A program made the translations under genes and the position numbers. From Spirochaetales bacterium (GTDB lineage Bacteria > Spirochaetota > Spirochaetia > Sphaerochaetales > Sphaerochaetaceae): a DNA stretch of 64,000 nucleotides. The stretch lies in contig JAHDQJ010000006.1 in NCBI GenBank assembly GCA_018433865.1, positions 186,001 to 250,000 on the forward strand, read 5' to 3'. Below the pieces are notes generated by a model. The model saw nothing but the letters and a program-made list of their open reading frames with translations. It was not told the origin of the DNA and searched no databases. Below, in pieces: positions 1-8,259 of the stretch; position 1 is the stretch's first letter; each line of letters starts with the position of its first letter.

Positions 1-197
1 GCCAGCAATACAGACAACAGCCAATCGGGTTGCCTGAACCTCCAGTGGAGGGTGAGGACAAAGAGGGTGCAAAGAAAGAACAGGAGGGTCTCGGCCGTGT
101 TCCTGGGAACGATCAGAAGAGCGATCAGGAGAAACTGTATGCCGAGAATTGCCCAATGCAGACCGCTGGGACGTATCTCGCTTCTCGGCTTGCTCAC
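1..197 (-). CDS. Membrane protein, N-terminal part only (cut by window edge)
   Basis: On the minus strand a GTG at 195-197 opens a frame that runs off the left edge without a stop (about 65 residues visible). A GGAG lies 9 nt before the GTG, and the start sits just upstream of the end of the preceding exporter permease gene, so it is probably the fourth gene of that operon. The visible protein has a short basic N-terminus (SKPRSEIRPS) followed by two closely spaced hydrophobic segments separated by a short polar turn (PRNTAE). Exporters of this ABC-2 layout are often followed by a membrane sensor histidine kinase, and this N-terminus would fit one, but that is inference from context only. No catalytic part is visible. 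Confidence 0.55.
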   Translation of the reverse strand, partial: MSKPRSEIRPSGLHWAILGIQFLLIALLIVPRNTAETLLFFLCTLFVLTLHWRFRQPDWLLSVLL

Positions 198-199
198 TC

Positions 200-877
200 C
201 TAGAATCTCCTTTTGCTCCCGATCAACAGGAATATGGATGCAAATACCAATAGGATCGCGTGCGATTGCCAGAAAGCAACCATGTCGCCGGCATGTATGG
301 CATCCAATCCATGGGGGAGCCAGTAGGTCGGCAGGAACATGATATACCCGATGATGGAGCGGGGCAACAGGAAGAGGGGAATCGAGACGCCGCCCACGAG
401 ACAGAGCAAGGAAGCGAGACCGGCAAAGAGGCCGAACGAAATGTTGAAGGACCTGAACAGGGTATTCCAAGAGAGCGAGAGAGCGAGGCACATGATGCTG
501 AACGAGAGGTAGAGGGAGAGTATCGGCAACCGTCCGTGCACTGCATCGCCGTGTGCGATCATGCTTCCGATCATGAACAGGCTCATCTGGATGCCCAGAA
601 GGGTCAGATAGCCCAGCAGGTGACTTGCGAGATAGGTGAACGGTCTCACCGGTGATGCGGCGATGCGTGTGATGATGCCGTGCATCCGGTCTTCTGCCAC
701 TGGACGGGAGAGAAGGAACGATGAGTACATGATGACCATCCCATAGAGGCTGATCCCGAATGGATAGCTTCCCGCGTTGGCAGGGATGAAAAGAAGGGGG
801 ATGGGCAACAACAGGATCAGCAGGCTGTTCACCGGATGCCTCAGGTCTTCCTTGATGGCGAATGCATAGAATTTCAT
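200..877 (-). CDS. ABC-2 type exporter permease subunit (second)
   Basis: This 225-residue integral membrane protein is the second permease of an ABC exporter. It starts MKFYAF at 877, where the ATG overlaps the stop of the preceding permease gene (ATGA), indicating translational coupling. A longer in-frame reading starting at 1213 runs through the upstream permease gene and is rejected. The sequence has about six hydrophobic segments, with a DRMHGIITRIAASP stretch typical of the cytoplasmic loop of ABC-2 permeases, and ends in basic residues (GSKRRF). Together with the partner permease and the ATPase encoded upstream it should form a heteromeric exporter for a drug, peptide or lipid-like substrate. 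The substrate cannot be read from the sequence. Confidence 0.85.
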   Translation of the reverse strand: MKFYAFAIKEDLRHPVNSLLILLLPIPLLFIPANAGSYPFGISLYGMVIMYSSFLLSRPVAEDRMHGIITRIAASPVRPFTYLASHLLGYLTLLGIQMSLFMIGSMIAHGDAVHGRLPILSLYLSFSIMCLALSLSWNTLFRSFNISFGLFAGLASLLCLVGGVSIPLFLLPRSIIGYIMFLPTYWLPHGLDAIHAGDMVAFWQSHAILLVFASIFLLIGSKRRF

Positions 878-1617
878 CGTGTGACCCTCCCTACCAGGGG
901 TTTGAGGATGAGAAAGAGGAGGATGATCAGGACCAATAGCGGTGTCAGTGCCGAAAGCAACATTCCCGTGTCCTCGATGATGATGCCCCGGATCGCTGTG
1001 TTTGCCAGTGACATCGGTGTCGAAAACTGCCTGATGATGGCAAAGAGCTTGGTATCGGGCAAGGGGAAGTAGAGTCCGACGAGCATGGGGGCTACCGATC
1101 CATAGATGGTCGTCACGATGTTTGCCGTCTTGACTGAACGGGATGCGAGAAGGATCGCAGAACCGAAAAGCTGGTGGAAGATGATGGAAAGCAGCATGAT
1201 CACAAGAACCCATATCATGTGCACGATTCCTGTTCCCAGGACGATCACGGAGAAGAGCATGATCGCGAGCGTCTGTGCGAAGCTCACCACAGACGAGCTT
1301 ACGAGCGTGGTGATGATCATGCTCCTCAGGTTCGCCGGTGAACAGGCCAGCCTCTCGTGTATCGGAGAGAAAAAGTCGATACCGATGGTCTCGAAACTCA
1401 GTCCTGCGCCGTAAATCTGGAAGGTGAGCGCGAATCCCACGGTCAGAGTGGCCAGTAAATTCAATCGTTCACCCTGTATGCCGCTGATGATGTCGCTGTT
1501 CGTATAGACGAAATTGAAGAAGGCGATCAGTGCGATCGGAATGGCAATGAGGATCAGGTGACCCATGAAGTCCCGGCTGCTCCGTTTCAAGTTGAAGCCC
1601 AGCATATCATGCTCCAT
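874..1617 (-). CDS. ABC-2 type exporter permease subunit (first)
   Basis: A 247-residue hydrophobic protein with about six predicted membrane spans and an amphipathic cytoplasmic N-terminus (NLKRSSRDF). The segment FFSPIHERLACSPANLRSM resembles the conserved E/R-rich loop of ABC-2 permeases that contacts the ATPase. It overlaps the end of the ATPase gene by 11 nt and the start of the second permease by 4 nt, so the three genes form one tight operon transcribed leftward. It is most likely half of a heterodimeric membrane channel. Substrate unknown; the assignment to the ABC-2 superfamily rests on topology, context and this loop. Confidence 0.85.
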   Translation of the reverse strand: MEHDMLGFNLKRSSRDFMGHLILIAIPIALIAFFNFVYTNSDIISGIQGERLNLLATLTVGFALTFQIYGAGLSFETIGIDFFSPIHERLACSPANLRSMIITTLVSSSVVSFAQTLAIMLFSVIVLGTGIVHMIWVLVIMLLSIIFHQLFGSAILLASRSVKTANIVTTIYGSVAPMLVGLYFPLPDTKLFAIIRQFSTPMSLANTAIRGIIIEDTGMLLSALTPLLVLIILLFLILKPLVGRVTR

Positions 1618-2539
1618 CCCGCAGTTGCTTGCCCGTAAGGGTCAGAAATACATCCTCGAGATCAGGCTGCTTGGAATTGACGTTCACGATTGTCTGTCTG
1701 GCCAGGATCGGAAGGATCTTGTCGAACACAACGAGTCCCCCGGGGACGACGATATGATACCGGTTTCCTTCGAGCGTTGCCTCCTTGATCTCGGGAATGC
1801 CTTTGAGTTCTCCGAGGCTTTCCTCGTTCGAGATGCGTACATCGATCAGGATATGCGAATCTCCCTCGATCCGTGCGATAAGCTCGGGGATGGTACCGTT
1901 CGCGATCACGTGCCCTTGGTCCATGATGCAGATGCGGGATGCGACTGCCTCGACTTCATCGATGTAGTGGGAGGTGTAGAGTATCGTGGTTCCCTCGGCT
2001 GCCAGCCTTTTCACGAACTCGAGGATGAAATTCCTCGACTGAGGGTCGATGCCGACTGTCGGTTCGTCCAGGATGAGCAGTTTTGGGTCATGCATCAGCG
2101 AACAGCCGATGTTGAGTCGTCGTTTCATCCCGCCACTGAATTGCTTCGGCCTGTCCTTCAGCCGTCCTTCGAGTCCGATGAGCTTCGCCACTTCAGGGAT
2201 CTTCGCATCGATATCGGTTTTCGTCAGTCCATAGAGACTGGCAAAGAAGGCGAGGTTGTCCCGTGCACTCATCTCCTCATAGATCGTCAGCTCCTGCGTC
2301 ACATACCCGATTTGCCGCTTGATCTCCTTGTTCTTTCCATCCTGTGGGAGACCGAAGACCGAGACTGTTCCTTCATCGATGCCGATCAGTCCGATGATTG
2401 CTTTCAGACAAGTTGTCTTTCCTGCTCCGTTCGGTCCGAGAAGGCCGATCACCTCGCCTTTTTCCACGTGAAGATGGAAACAGTCGAGCGCAACCGTACG
2501 ACTATATCGCTTCATCACATCATCCATCCGTATCACCAT
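1607..2539 (-). CDS. ABC exporter ATP-binding protein
   Basis: This 310-residue cytoplasmic ATPase energises the exporter made by the two downstream permeases. It carries a Walker A motif at residues 35-43 (GPNGAGKTT), a Q-loop region (VTQE), a signature FSGGMKRR near residue 140, Walker B (LLILDEPTVGID) near 155-167 and the switch histidine (LYTSHY). The C-terminal 90 residues follow the pattern of drug-exporter ATPases (DrrA/CcmA-like), ending in the LEDVFLTLTG motif typical of that group. The ATG is preceded by AGGAG (CTCAAGAGGAGTTTCCT). It is the first gene of the leftward operon. The regulator is not visible nearby. Confidence 0.95.
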   Translation of the reverse strand: MVIRMDDVMKRYSRTVALDCFHLHVEKGEVIGLLGPNGAGKTTCLKAIIGLIGIDEGTVSVFGLPQDGKNKEIKRQIGYVTQELTIYEEMSARDNLAFFASLYGLTKTDIDAKIPEVAKLIGLEGRLKDRPKQFSGGMKRRLNIGCSLMHDPKLLILDEPTVGIDPQSRNFILEFVKRLAAEGTTILYTSHYIDEVEAVASRICIMDQGHVIANGTIPELIARIEGDSHILIDVRISNEESLGELKGIPEIKEATLEGNRYHIVVPGGLVVFDKILPILARQTIVNVNSKQPDLEDVFLTLTGKQLRDGA

Positions 2540-2936
2540 AGGAAACTCCTCTTGAGCCCAGTATAGAGAGGACGTGCAAAGAACTGTAGTGACAAATGTA
2601 ATGATTTTCGTGGGCGATGTTTGGCCGACTGTGTGAAAAGGACAAAGTGTCCTTTACCCGAAGAAGACCGGATTCCTTGCTGAACTCGGTCCGCCATTTC
2701 TCTCACCCAACGATGCGGTCACCGAGCAAGAGCGTAAACGGATTGCCGAGCTGGTCCACAAGTGCGAGGGCCGTTGCCAAGCCATCTGTGCAAGGACATC
2801 GAGCAGCATCCTGTGATGGCATTGAACGCCAGATTGTTCACCAGGTAGGCAAGGAATGCTCTTCTCATGGTATCAATGATCTCCCGATCCCATCATACCA
2901 CGGAGAATCTCCGACGGCTTAAATTTTTTCAGGCCC
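2540..2936. other. Gene-poor stretch with possible decayed coding remnants
   Basis: About 400 nt between the exporter operon and a small secreted protein hold no convincing gene. One start-less reading on the plus strand (about 2648-2815) gives KKTGFLAELGPPFLSP followed by NDAVTEQERKRIAELVHKC, which has the composition of a real protein but lacks a start and ends at a TGA. On the minus strand a short reading begins MRRAFLAYLVNNLAFNAI near 2870. Both look more like decayed fragments than functional genes. The exporter promoter should lie in the first 60 nt (a TATACT box is visible on the minus strand), but no good -35 partner was found. Confidence 0.3.
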
Positions 2937-3446
2937 TCATCGTGAACGATATGCAAGTCCGAGCGCGATTTGTCCTGCGATCGGAAATGGCAAGTCGGTG
3001 TAGATCGGCCGGATATCCTCGGAGAGGTAGAATGATTGGTTCATCTCCGTCATCGCCATCGCATGCACGTGCTTCTCGCGATCGAGCGGAATGTACAGTC
3101 CGAATCCCAGGCAGGGGAGGATTTCGGCATCGAAATCACGTTCGATGTGAGCCGAGGGATGCAGGAGATAGGAGATGCCGAGGTGGATGAACAGGTCTTG
3201 GTACAGGTAGGTGCGTATGTCCGTCACCCCCATGACCTCCCCATGGGTGAATCCATACCCGATCCGCTGTGCCAGTCCGATGGCAACATGCTCCGAGAGG
3301 TCGAGCTTGATCCCCGCATCGGCCGAAAGGTACCAGGAGAAGAATCCTACACTGGCAGTGAGGCCTCCGTGTATGGTCGGCCTCGAGGCATGCAGTGAGC
3401 TGATAAGAAGGAGAAGGACTACAGTAATCGCGATCTTTCTTGCCAC
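2937..3446 (-). CDS. Small secreted, beta-barrel-like protein of unknown function
   Basis: A 169-residue protein with a signal peptide (basic VARKIA, hydrophobic TVVLLLLISSL, then HASRP) followed by a chain rich in alternating polar and hydrophobic residues, glycines and aromatics (GGLTASVGFFSWYLS, IGYGFTHGEV, LGFGLYIPLD), ending in LALGLAYRSR. This pattern fits a small outer-membrane beta barrel of the kind common in spirochaetes. The start chosen is GTG at 3444-3446, preceded 5 nt upstream by GGGAGG; a longer reading beginning at 3494 would run into the tRNA terminator and would hide the signal peptide. No family could be named and no enzymatic motif is visible. A terminator hairpin separates it from tRNA-Arg. 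Confidence 0.7.
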   Translation of the reverse strand: MARKIAITVVLLLLISSLHASRPTIHGGLTASVGFFSWYLSADAGIKLDLSEHVAIGLAQRIGYGFTHGEVMGVTDIRTYLYQDLFIHLGISYLLHPSAHIERDFDAEILPCLGFGLYIPLDREKHVHAMAMTEMNQSFYLSEDIRPIYTDLPFPIAGQIALGLAYRSR

Positions 3447-3460
3447 GACACCTCCCACGG

Positions 3461-3500
3461 AATGAAAGAAGCCTTGCAAGCGGCGTGCCTGCAAGGCTTC
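3461..3500 (-). terminator. Rho-independent terminator of tRNA-Arg
   Basis: GAAGCCTTGCA (3468-3478) and TGCAAGGCTTC (3490-3500) form a perfect 11-bp stem with an 11-nt loop. Read on the minus strand it lies directly downstream of the tRNA and is followed by TTTCATT. It should end tRNA transcription before the small secreted protein gene. Confidence 0.7.
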
Positions 3501-3503
3501 GAT

Positions 3504-3580
3504 TGGTACCCCGAGCGCGATTCGAACGCGCGACCCCTTCCTTAGGAGGGAAGTGCTCTATCCAGCTGAGCTATCGGAGC
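3504..3580 (-). tRNA. tRNA-Arg (anticodon CCU)
   Basis: A complete 77-nt tRNA on the minus strand. The acceptor stem GCTCCGA pairs with TCGGGGT (with two G-U pairs), the D-arm is GCTC...GAGC, the anticodon stem CTTCC/GGAAG encloses the loop CTCCTAA with anticodon CCT (reads AGG), and the T-arm GCGCG-TTCGAAT-CGCGC is perfect. The 3' CCA is encoded. It lies downstream of and on the same strand as the pyrophosphatase gene and is followed by a strong hairpin terminator. Confidence 0.95.
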
Positions 3581-3628
3581 GCTGCAAACCAGATGATAGG
3601 AGATTCTGCGCCAGTTCGTCAACAACAT

Positions 3629-5710
3629 TCAGAACAACGAGACGGAAAGAAAGAGCGAAGCCATGATCGAAGAGACAAGCGATACTACAGTGATCTGTGT
3701 GTTCAGCGAAGGGCCCGCGGTATCCTTGAACGGATCTCCGACGGTGTCTCCGATGACTGCCGCCTTGTGTGCGTCCGATGCCCGGCCGCCGTGCTTGCCC
3801 GATTCGATGTATTTCTTGGCATTGTCCCACAATCCTCCGGCGTTCGACATGAAGAGTGCAAGCAACAGGCCGCTGATGATGTTTCCTGCAAGGAATCCTC
3901 CGATCGCCGTCACGCCTCCGATGAAGCCGACGGCAAGGGTAGCGAGTATCGCCATGAGACCTGCAGGAATCAACTCCCTGAGTGCGCCTACGGTTGCGAT
4001 GTTGATGCATGTCCGGTACTGAGGCATCACACCGGGACGCCCCTCCTTGAGTCCCGGGATCTCCTTGAATTGGCGGTGTATCTCCCGGACCATCCGTTGT
4101 GCGTTGCGATCGACTCCCATCATGAGCATCGCACTGAAGACTGCGGGTACGGCCGCCCCTGTCAGCAAGCCGAAAAAGACGTTCGGGTCCATGATGTCGA
4201 AACCGGTGATCATCCGGTCCTCAAGCCCGAGTTGTCGTGCAGCCGCATTGACCTCGGTCACGAACGCACCCAGCAGTGAGATGACGGTAAGACCCGCCGC
4301 CGCGATGGCGAATCCCTTGGTGATTGCCTTGACCGTATTGCCTGCGCTATCGAGCGCGTCTGTCACATCGAGTGCAGTCTCTCCCAAAGCTGCCATCTCA
4401 ACCAAGCCGCGGGCATTGTCGACGATCGGGCCGTATGCATCATTGCTGATGATCATGCCGACTATCGAGAGCATGCCCAATGCAGACATCGAGATGCCGA
4501 AGAATGGGTAGCCAGTTCCCAATGGAGCGCACAGAATGTAGGAACCCATTGCGGAGAGGGCGATTCCCACCATGCCAGGAAGCACGCTGAGCAGACCGTA
4601 GGACAATCCGCCAAGGATAGTGAAAGCAGGGCCGTTGCGCGAAGCGAGCGCTACTTGATGTACGGGACGCTTCGCATCGTTGGTGAAGTAGTCGCTTGCC
4701 AGTCCGATGACCGTTCCGACAGCGAGTCCGATGACGGTCGCTCCCCAAATTCTCCAGGGGAACGAGAACAGGATCGTGGCCAAGGCGCTGAGCAGGAGAT
4801 AGATCATGGTGGTCACATAGGTGCTGCTGTTGAGCGCATGTGAAGGATTCTCGTGACGCCCCATCCGCGCGGTTCCGACACCGATGATGGAGGCAAGCAG
4901 ACCGATGGTCGCATAACAGAGCACCATCATCGCATGCGTACCGACTATCCCGTTGTCCAGGGCGAGCGCCATCACGAGTGCCGCAGACATGGAAGCCACG
5001 TTCGAGTCGAAGAGGTCAGCCCCCATGCCCGCGACGTCACCGACGTTGTCTCCCACATTATCGGCTATCACGGCCGGATTGCGTGGGTCATCTTCGGGAA
5101 TGCCGAGCTCGACTTTACCCGTCAAGTCCGCACTGATGTCTGCGGTCTTGGTGAAGATGCCACCGCCCGCCTTTGCAAAGAGCGCAAGTGAGGAGGCTCC
5201 GAAGCTGAATCCCAAGAGCGTGGTGGCATCGCCGGTAAGCATCAGCAGGAGGGTGACTCCCAGGAGACTCGAACCGACTACGGCCATGCCCATCACTGCT
5301 CCACCGCGGAAGCCGGCGAGGAATGCAGGCCGGATTCCCACGGTTGCTGCCAACGCGGTTTTCCTGTTTGCAATCGTGGCAACCTGGATGCCCACCTTTC
5401 CTGCAAGTGCTGAAAAGCAGGTCCCAGCGATATATGCAAGCGCCATCACGACGTTCTCCCACCCTCCGGTCTTCCAGATGGGGTGGGGGATGCACAGAAG
5501 GATCAACGCCACCATGACCGTGCTGAAGCGTGCGAGTATGAGGTACTCGCGTCTCAGGAATGTGTTCGCTCCCTCGCAAATCAGCGAACCGATCATCTCG
5601 ATGCGATCATGCTTCACGCCCGGTTTCGCGACCCACGCGAACAACAGACCGGCTACGACAAAAGAGACCACCGAAACGGCAATCGCGGAGATTTCCATGA
5701 AGGTGACCAT
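3629..5710 (-). CDS. hppA: Membrane-bound ion-pumping pyrophosphatase
   Basis: This 693-residue protein hydrolyses pyrophosphate and couples this to ion export across the cytoplasmic membrane. It has about 16 membrane segments and the family's acidic catalytic motifs: DNVGDNVGDVAGMGADLFDS near residue 225, and IGDTVGDPFKDTAGPSLN near the C-terminus. At the position that separates potassium-dependent (Ala) from potassium-independent (Lys) enzymes it has GNTVKA, i.e. Lys, so it should be potassium-independent and more probably proton-pumping; the ion is inferred. The start MVTFMEIS at 5710 is preferred because AAGGAG lies 9 nt upstream; an ATG seven codons earlier has no ribosome site. It is a single-gene unit followed by tRNA-Arg. 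Confidence 0.95.
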   Translation of the reverse strand: MVTFMEISAIAVSVVSFVVAGLLFAWVAKPGVKHDRIEMIGSLICEGANTFLRREYLILARFSTVMVALILLCIPHPIWKTGGWENVVMALAYIAGTCFSALAGKVGIQVATIANRKTALAATVGIRPAFLAGFRGGAVMGMAVVGSSLLGVTLLLMLTGDATTLLGFSFGASSLALFAKAGGGIFTKTADISADLTGKVELGIPEDDPRNPAVIADNVGDNVGDVAGMGADLFDSNVASMSAALVMALALDNGIVGTHAMMVLCYATIGLLASIIGVGTARMGRHENPSHALNSSTYVTTMIYLLLSALATILFSFPWRIWGATVIGLAVGTVIGLASDYFTNDAKRPVHQVALASRNGPAFTILGGLSYGLLSVLPGMVGIALSAMGSYILCAPLGTGYPFFGISMSALGMLSIVGMIISNDAYGPIVDNARGLVEMAALGETALDVTDALDSAGNTVKAITKGFAIAAAGLTVISLLGAFVTEVNAAARQLGLEDRMITGFDIMDPNVFFGLLTGAAVPAVFSAMLMMGVDRNAQRMVREIHRQFKEIPGLKEGRPGVMPQYRTCINIATVGALRELIPAGLMAILATLAVGFIGGVTAIGGFLAGNIISGLLLALFMSNAGGLWDNAKKYIESGKHGGRASDAHKAAVIGDTVGDPFKDTAGPSLNTQITVVSLVSSIMASLFLSVSLF

Positions 5711-6015
5711 ATATGGACGCTCCTTTTCCAAGTGAACGTATCATCATCTTACGTCGGTCCGGTCACGGTGTCAATGAAACAGGATTTTCCCCATGATCGA
5801 AGGAAAGTTACGGAAACACCCTGTACGAAACGTGTAAGATACAGTATTTTCGGTTCTCATATACTTTTTTGGCTGATACAGATGAAAGAGTGTTGAATAA
5901 ATATACCGGATTATGTATATAATTCCGATAACTTTACCAAGATGCTTATCAAGTGCATGATTCCGATGGGAAAGCACCGGATACGGTCGAGGTCAACCAT
6001 ACGTAGGAGGTATGT
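5711..6015. promoter_or_regulatory. Intergenic region with candidate promoter of the liv operon
   Basis: This 305-nt divergent gap is noticeably more AT-rich than its flanks. On the plus strand TTGAAT (5893-5898) and TATAAT (5918-5923) are separated by 19 nt, long for a sigma-70 promoter but the best pair seen. The start codon of the binding-protein gene follows AGGAGG at 6006-6011. The pyrophosphatase promoter should also lie here on the minus strand, but no clear pair was found. No gene is supported; a 68-residue minus-strand reading at 5771-5977 lacks a ribosome site and looks random. Confidence 0.35.
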
Positions 6016-7194
6016 ATGAAAAAAGTTTTTGCTGCAATCATGATCGTTGCCCTGGTGGGCACGATGACACTGTTTGCTGCCGGCGGCCAGGAAGCCGCTC
6101 CCAGTTCCGTGAATGTAGGTTTCATCGGCCCGATGACCGGTGACTATGCCAATTATGGAAACCTGATTTCCAAGGGCGCCCTTGTCGCGATCGATGAGAA
6201 GAACGCTGCCGGTGGAATCGCTGGGAAGATCAAGATCAACCTTATCATCGAAGATTCCGAAGGTGAACCGCAGAAGGGTCTCGCGGGTATCGAGAAGCTT
6301 TCCAGTTCCGACAAGATCGTCGCGTTGATCGGCCCGGTATTCACCGGAGTGTCATTCGCGGTCGGCCAGCGTGTCCAGGACGAGGGCCTCATGATGGTCA
6401 CCCCCTCCGGCACACACAAGGACATCACCGAAATCGGTAACTATGTCTTCCGTACTGTTGCCAGTGATGGCCTGCAGGGTGATGTATCCGGACACTACTT
6501 CTATGAAGCGCTCGGGGTGAGGAATCTTGCGGTGCTCTATGTGAAGAACGACTACAGCCAGGGATTGTACGAGGGGACCAAGGCCAGCTTTGAGAGCCGC
6601 GGTGGAAAGGTGGTCATCGCGGAAACTGCCCAGATCGGCGATAAGGATTTCAAAACCCAGCTGACCAAGATCCGTGCTGCAGCTCCCGATGCGATCTACA
6701 TTCCGAACTACACGGCTGAGATGGCTCAGATCCTTGAGCAGGCCAGCCAGCTCGGCATGAAGATTCCGTTCCTCTCGAGTGATGGGTTCTCCAACCCCGA
6801 GATTTATGATCTGGCTCCCGCCTACACCGATGGCGTGATCTATGTGGGCCCGACCCAGGTTGCCGAGTCCGCAGCGTACAAGAAGTTCGTTGCCGACTAC
6901 ACTGCCAAGTGGGGTTTTGCTCCCGACTCCTTCGCGACCAACGCCTATGATGCCGCCTATATCCTCTTCGATGCACTCGAGAAGGTTTATGCACAGACTG
7001 GCAAGTTCGATCGCAAGGCCATCCGCGATGCGTTTGCCGCGACCAAGGACTTCCCCGGTGTGACCGGAACCATCAACTTCGCGGAAAATGGTGATCTGGT
7101 TGCCTACCAGGGCGTCTACAAGGTCGACAAGACCACGCCTAAGTACGTCGGTACCTTTACCGTCGTCGATGGGAAGCTCGTAGAGGTCAAGTAA
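6016..7194 (+). CDS. livJ: Branched-chain amino-acid ABC transporter, substrate-binding protein
   Basis: This 392-residue protein is exported by a signal peptide (MKKVFAAIMIVALVGTM, then LFAAGGQEAAP) and should bind leucine, isoleucine, valine or a related amino acid outside the cytoplasmic membrane. The mature part begins VNVGFIGPMTGDYANYG, the standard opening of the type I periplasmic binding fold of the Liv family, and contains GPVFTGVSFAVG and the VMMVTPSGTH-like ligand loop (LMMVTPSGTHKD). No lipobox cysteine is present, so it is not an obvious lipoprotein. The ATG lies 4 nt after AGGAGG. It is the first gene of livJHMGF, separated from livH by a 147-nt spacer with two hairpins. Confidence 0.93.
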   Translation: MKKVFAAIMIVALVGTMTLFAAGGQEAAPSSVNVGFIGPMTGDYANYGNLISKGALVAIDEKNAAGGIAGKIKINLIIEDSEGEPQKGLAGIEKLSSSDKIVALIGPVFTGVSFAVGQRVQDEGLMMVTPSGTHKDITEIGNYVFRTVASDGLQGDVSGHYFYEALGVRNLAVLYVKNDYSQGLYEGTKASFESRGGKVVIAETAQIGDKDFKTQLTKIRAAAPDAIYIPNYTAEMAQILEQASQLGMKIPFLSSDGFSNPEIYDLAPAYTDGVIYVGPTQVAESAAYKKFVADYTAKWGFAPDSFATNAYDAAYILFDALEKVYAQTGKFDRKAIRDAFAATKDFPGVTGTINFAENGDLVAYQGVYKVDKTTPKYVGTFTVVDGKLVEVK

Positions 7195-7210
7195 TTACGT
7201 TCGACAGGTA

Positions 7211-7236
7211 CGGGAACCGGATCGTGCCGGTTCCCG
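7211..7236 (+). terminator. Intercistronic hairpin downstream of livJ
   Basis: CGGGAACCGG (7211-7220) and CCGGTTCCCG (7227-7236) form a perfect 10-bp GC-rich stem with a 6-nt loop, 17 nt after the livJ stop. No T-run follows, so it is more likely a partial terminator or a 3' RNA-stabilising structure that keeps binding-protein transcript in excess over the permease genes. Confidence 0.6.
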
Positions 7237-7295
7237 ATGTCCTGGATTTGTTGCATAGTCGGCGCAACCTATGGTACTGTTGCTGCGTCGACACG

Positions 7296-7322
7296 CAGAC
7301 CTCCGCCTGTCGCGGAGGTCTG
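7296..7322 (+). other. Second intercistronic hairpin just before livH
   Basis: CAGACCTCCGC (7296-7306) and GCGGAGGTCTG (7312-7322) form a perfect 11-bp stem with a 5-nt loop. It ends 9 nt before the AAGGAG ribosome site of livH. It may attenuate transcription or hold back translation of the permease genes; the sequence alone does not decide. Confidence 0.55.
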
Positions 7323-7341
7323 ACTCGTTAAGGAGCCAATC

Positions 7342-8259
7342 GTGGGATCTAGCGCTGAATTTTTCCAACATCTGATGAATGGATTGACACTAGGGGGAAT
7401 CTACGCGCTCATCGCGCTCGGATACACCATGGTCTACGGTATCCTGAAGTTCATCAATTTTGCCCATGGCGATATCTTGATGGTCGGTTCCTATATCGGT
7501 CTGTTCATCTTCGATGCGATCCGAGGCCAATCATTGGGGCCATGGACCATCATCGCTTTTTTCATAGCCATGCTCGGCGGCATGATCTTCAGTGCAGGAC
7601 TCGGAATGGCGATCGAACGTATCGCCTACAAGCCGTTGCGGAAGGCCACACGGCTTGCCCCCCTGCTCTCTGCGATCGGAGTCTCCTTCATCCTGAGCAA
7701 CATGGCGGCGTGGATGTGGGGAACGAAGTCGAGGAAGCTCGAGTATCCGTTCGACAACTCTCCGCTCTATATCGGGGAAGTCTCCATCACCCCGCACCAA
7801 ATACTGATCCTCATCGTCGTCATCGTGATGATGATCTCCCTGAAGCTGTTTGTCGACCGCTCGAGGATCGGCAAGGCGATGCGTGCGACCAGTCTCGACC
7901 AGGATACGGCAAAACTGATGGGAATCAAGGCTGACCGGATCATCGCGATCACCTTTGCGATCGGTTCCGCACTCGCCGCTACCGCAGGATTCCTCATTGC
8001 ACTGGAAATCAAGGTCTATCCCTCCATGGGTACGATGACGGGGCTGAAAGCCTTCGTCGCCGCCGTTGTGGGCGGTATCGGGAACATTTCGGGAGCGATG
8101 GTCGGCGGGATTCTCCTCGGACTTCTCGAGACCTTTGGCGTCGCGCTGCTTGGCATTCCCTATGGCCTGCGCGACACCATCGCATTCGTAGCCCTCATCA
8201 TCATCCTTCTGGTCAAGCCTGAGGGGTTGTTGGGCAAGGTTGAGAAGGAGAAGGTATAA
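7342..8259 (+). CDS. livH: Branched-chain amino-acid ABC transporter permease LivH
   Basis: A 305-residue integral membrane permease, first of the two channel subunits of the amino-acid importer. It has about eight hydrophobic segments and the family hallmarks GIYALIALGYTMVYGILKFINFAHGD near the N-terminus (residues about 15-40) and the cytoplasmic ATPase-contact loop GIKADRIIAITFAIGSALAA. The start is GTG at 7342 with AAGGAG 6 nt upstream. It ends with the TAATG junction that starts livM, so the two are translated together. Substrate specificity comes from LivJ. Confidence 0.93.
   Translation: MGSSAEFFQHLMNGLTLGGIYALIALGYTMVYGILKFINFAHGDILMVGSYIGLFIFDAIRGQSLGPWTIIAFFIAMLGGMIFSAGLGMAIERIAYKPLRKATRLAPLLSAIGVSFILSNMAAWMWGTKSRKLEYPFDNSPLYIGEVSITPHQILILIVVIVMMISLKLFVDRSRIGKAMRATSLDQDTAKLMGIKADRIIAITFAIGSALAATAGFLIALEIKVYPSMGTMTGLKAFVAAVVGGIGNISGAMVGGILLGLLETFGVALLGIPYGLRDTIAFVALIIILLVKPEGLLGKVEKEKV

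Noticed and set aside
4953-5735. Plus-strand reading of 260 codons opposite the pyrophosphatase
   Set aside because: The minus-strand pyrophosphatase is unmistakable; the opposite reading is low in complexity (Ala, Ser, Pro, Thr) and has no ribosome site.
5771-5977. 68-codon minus-strand reading upstream of livJ
   Set aside because: It lies in an AT-rich promoter region, lacks a ribosome site and shows no family features.
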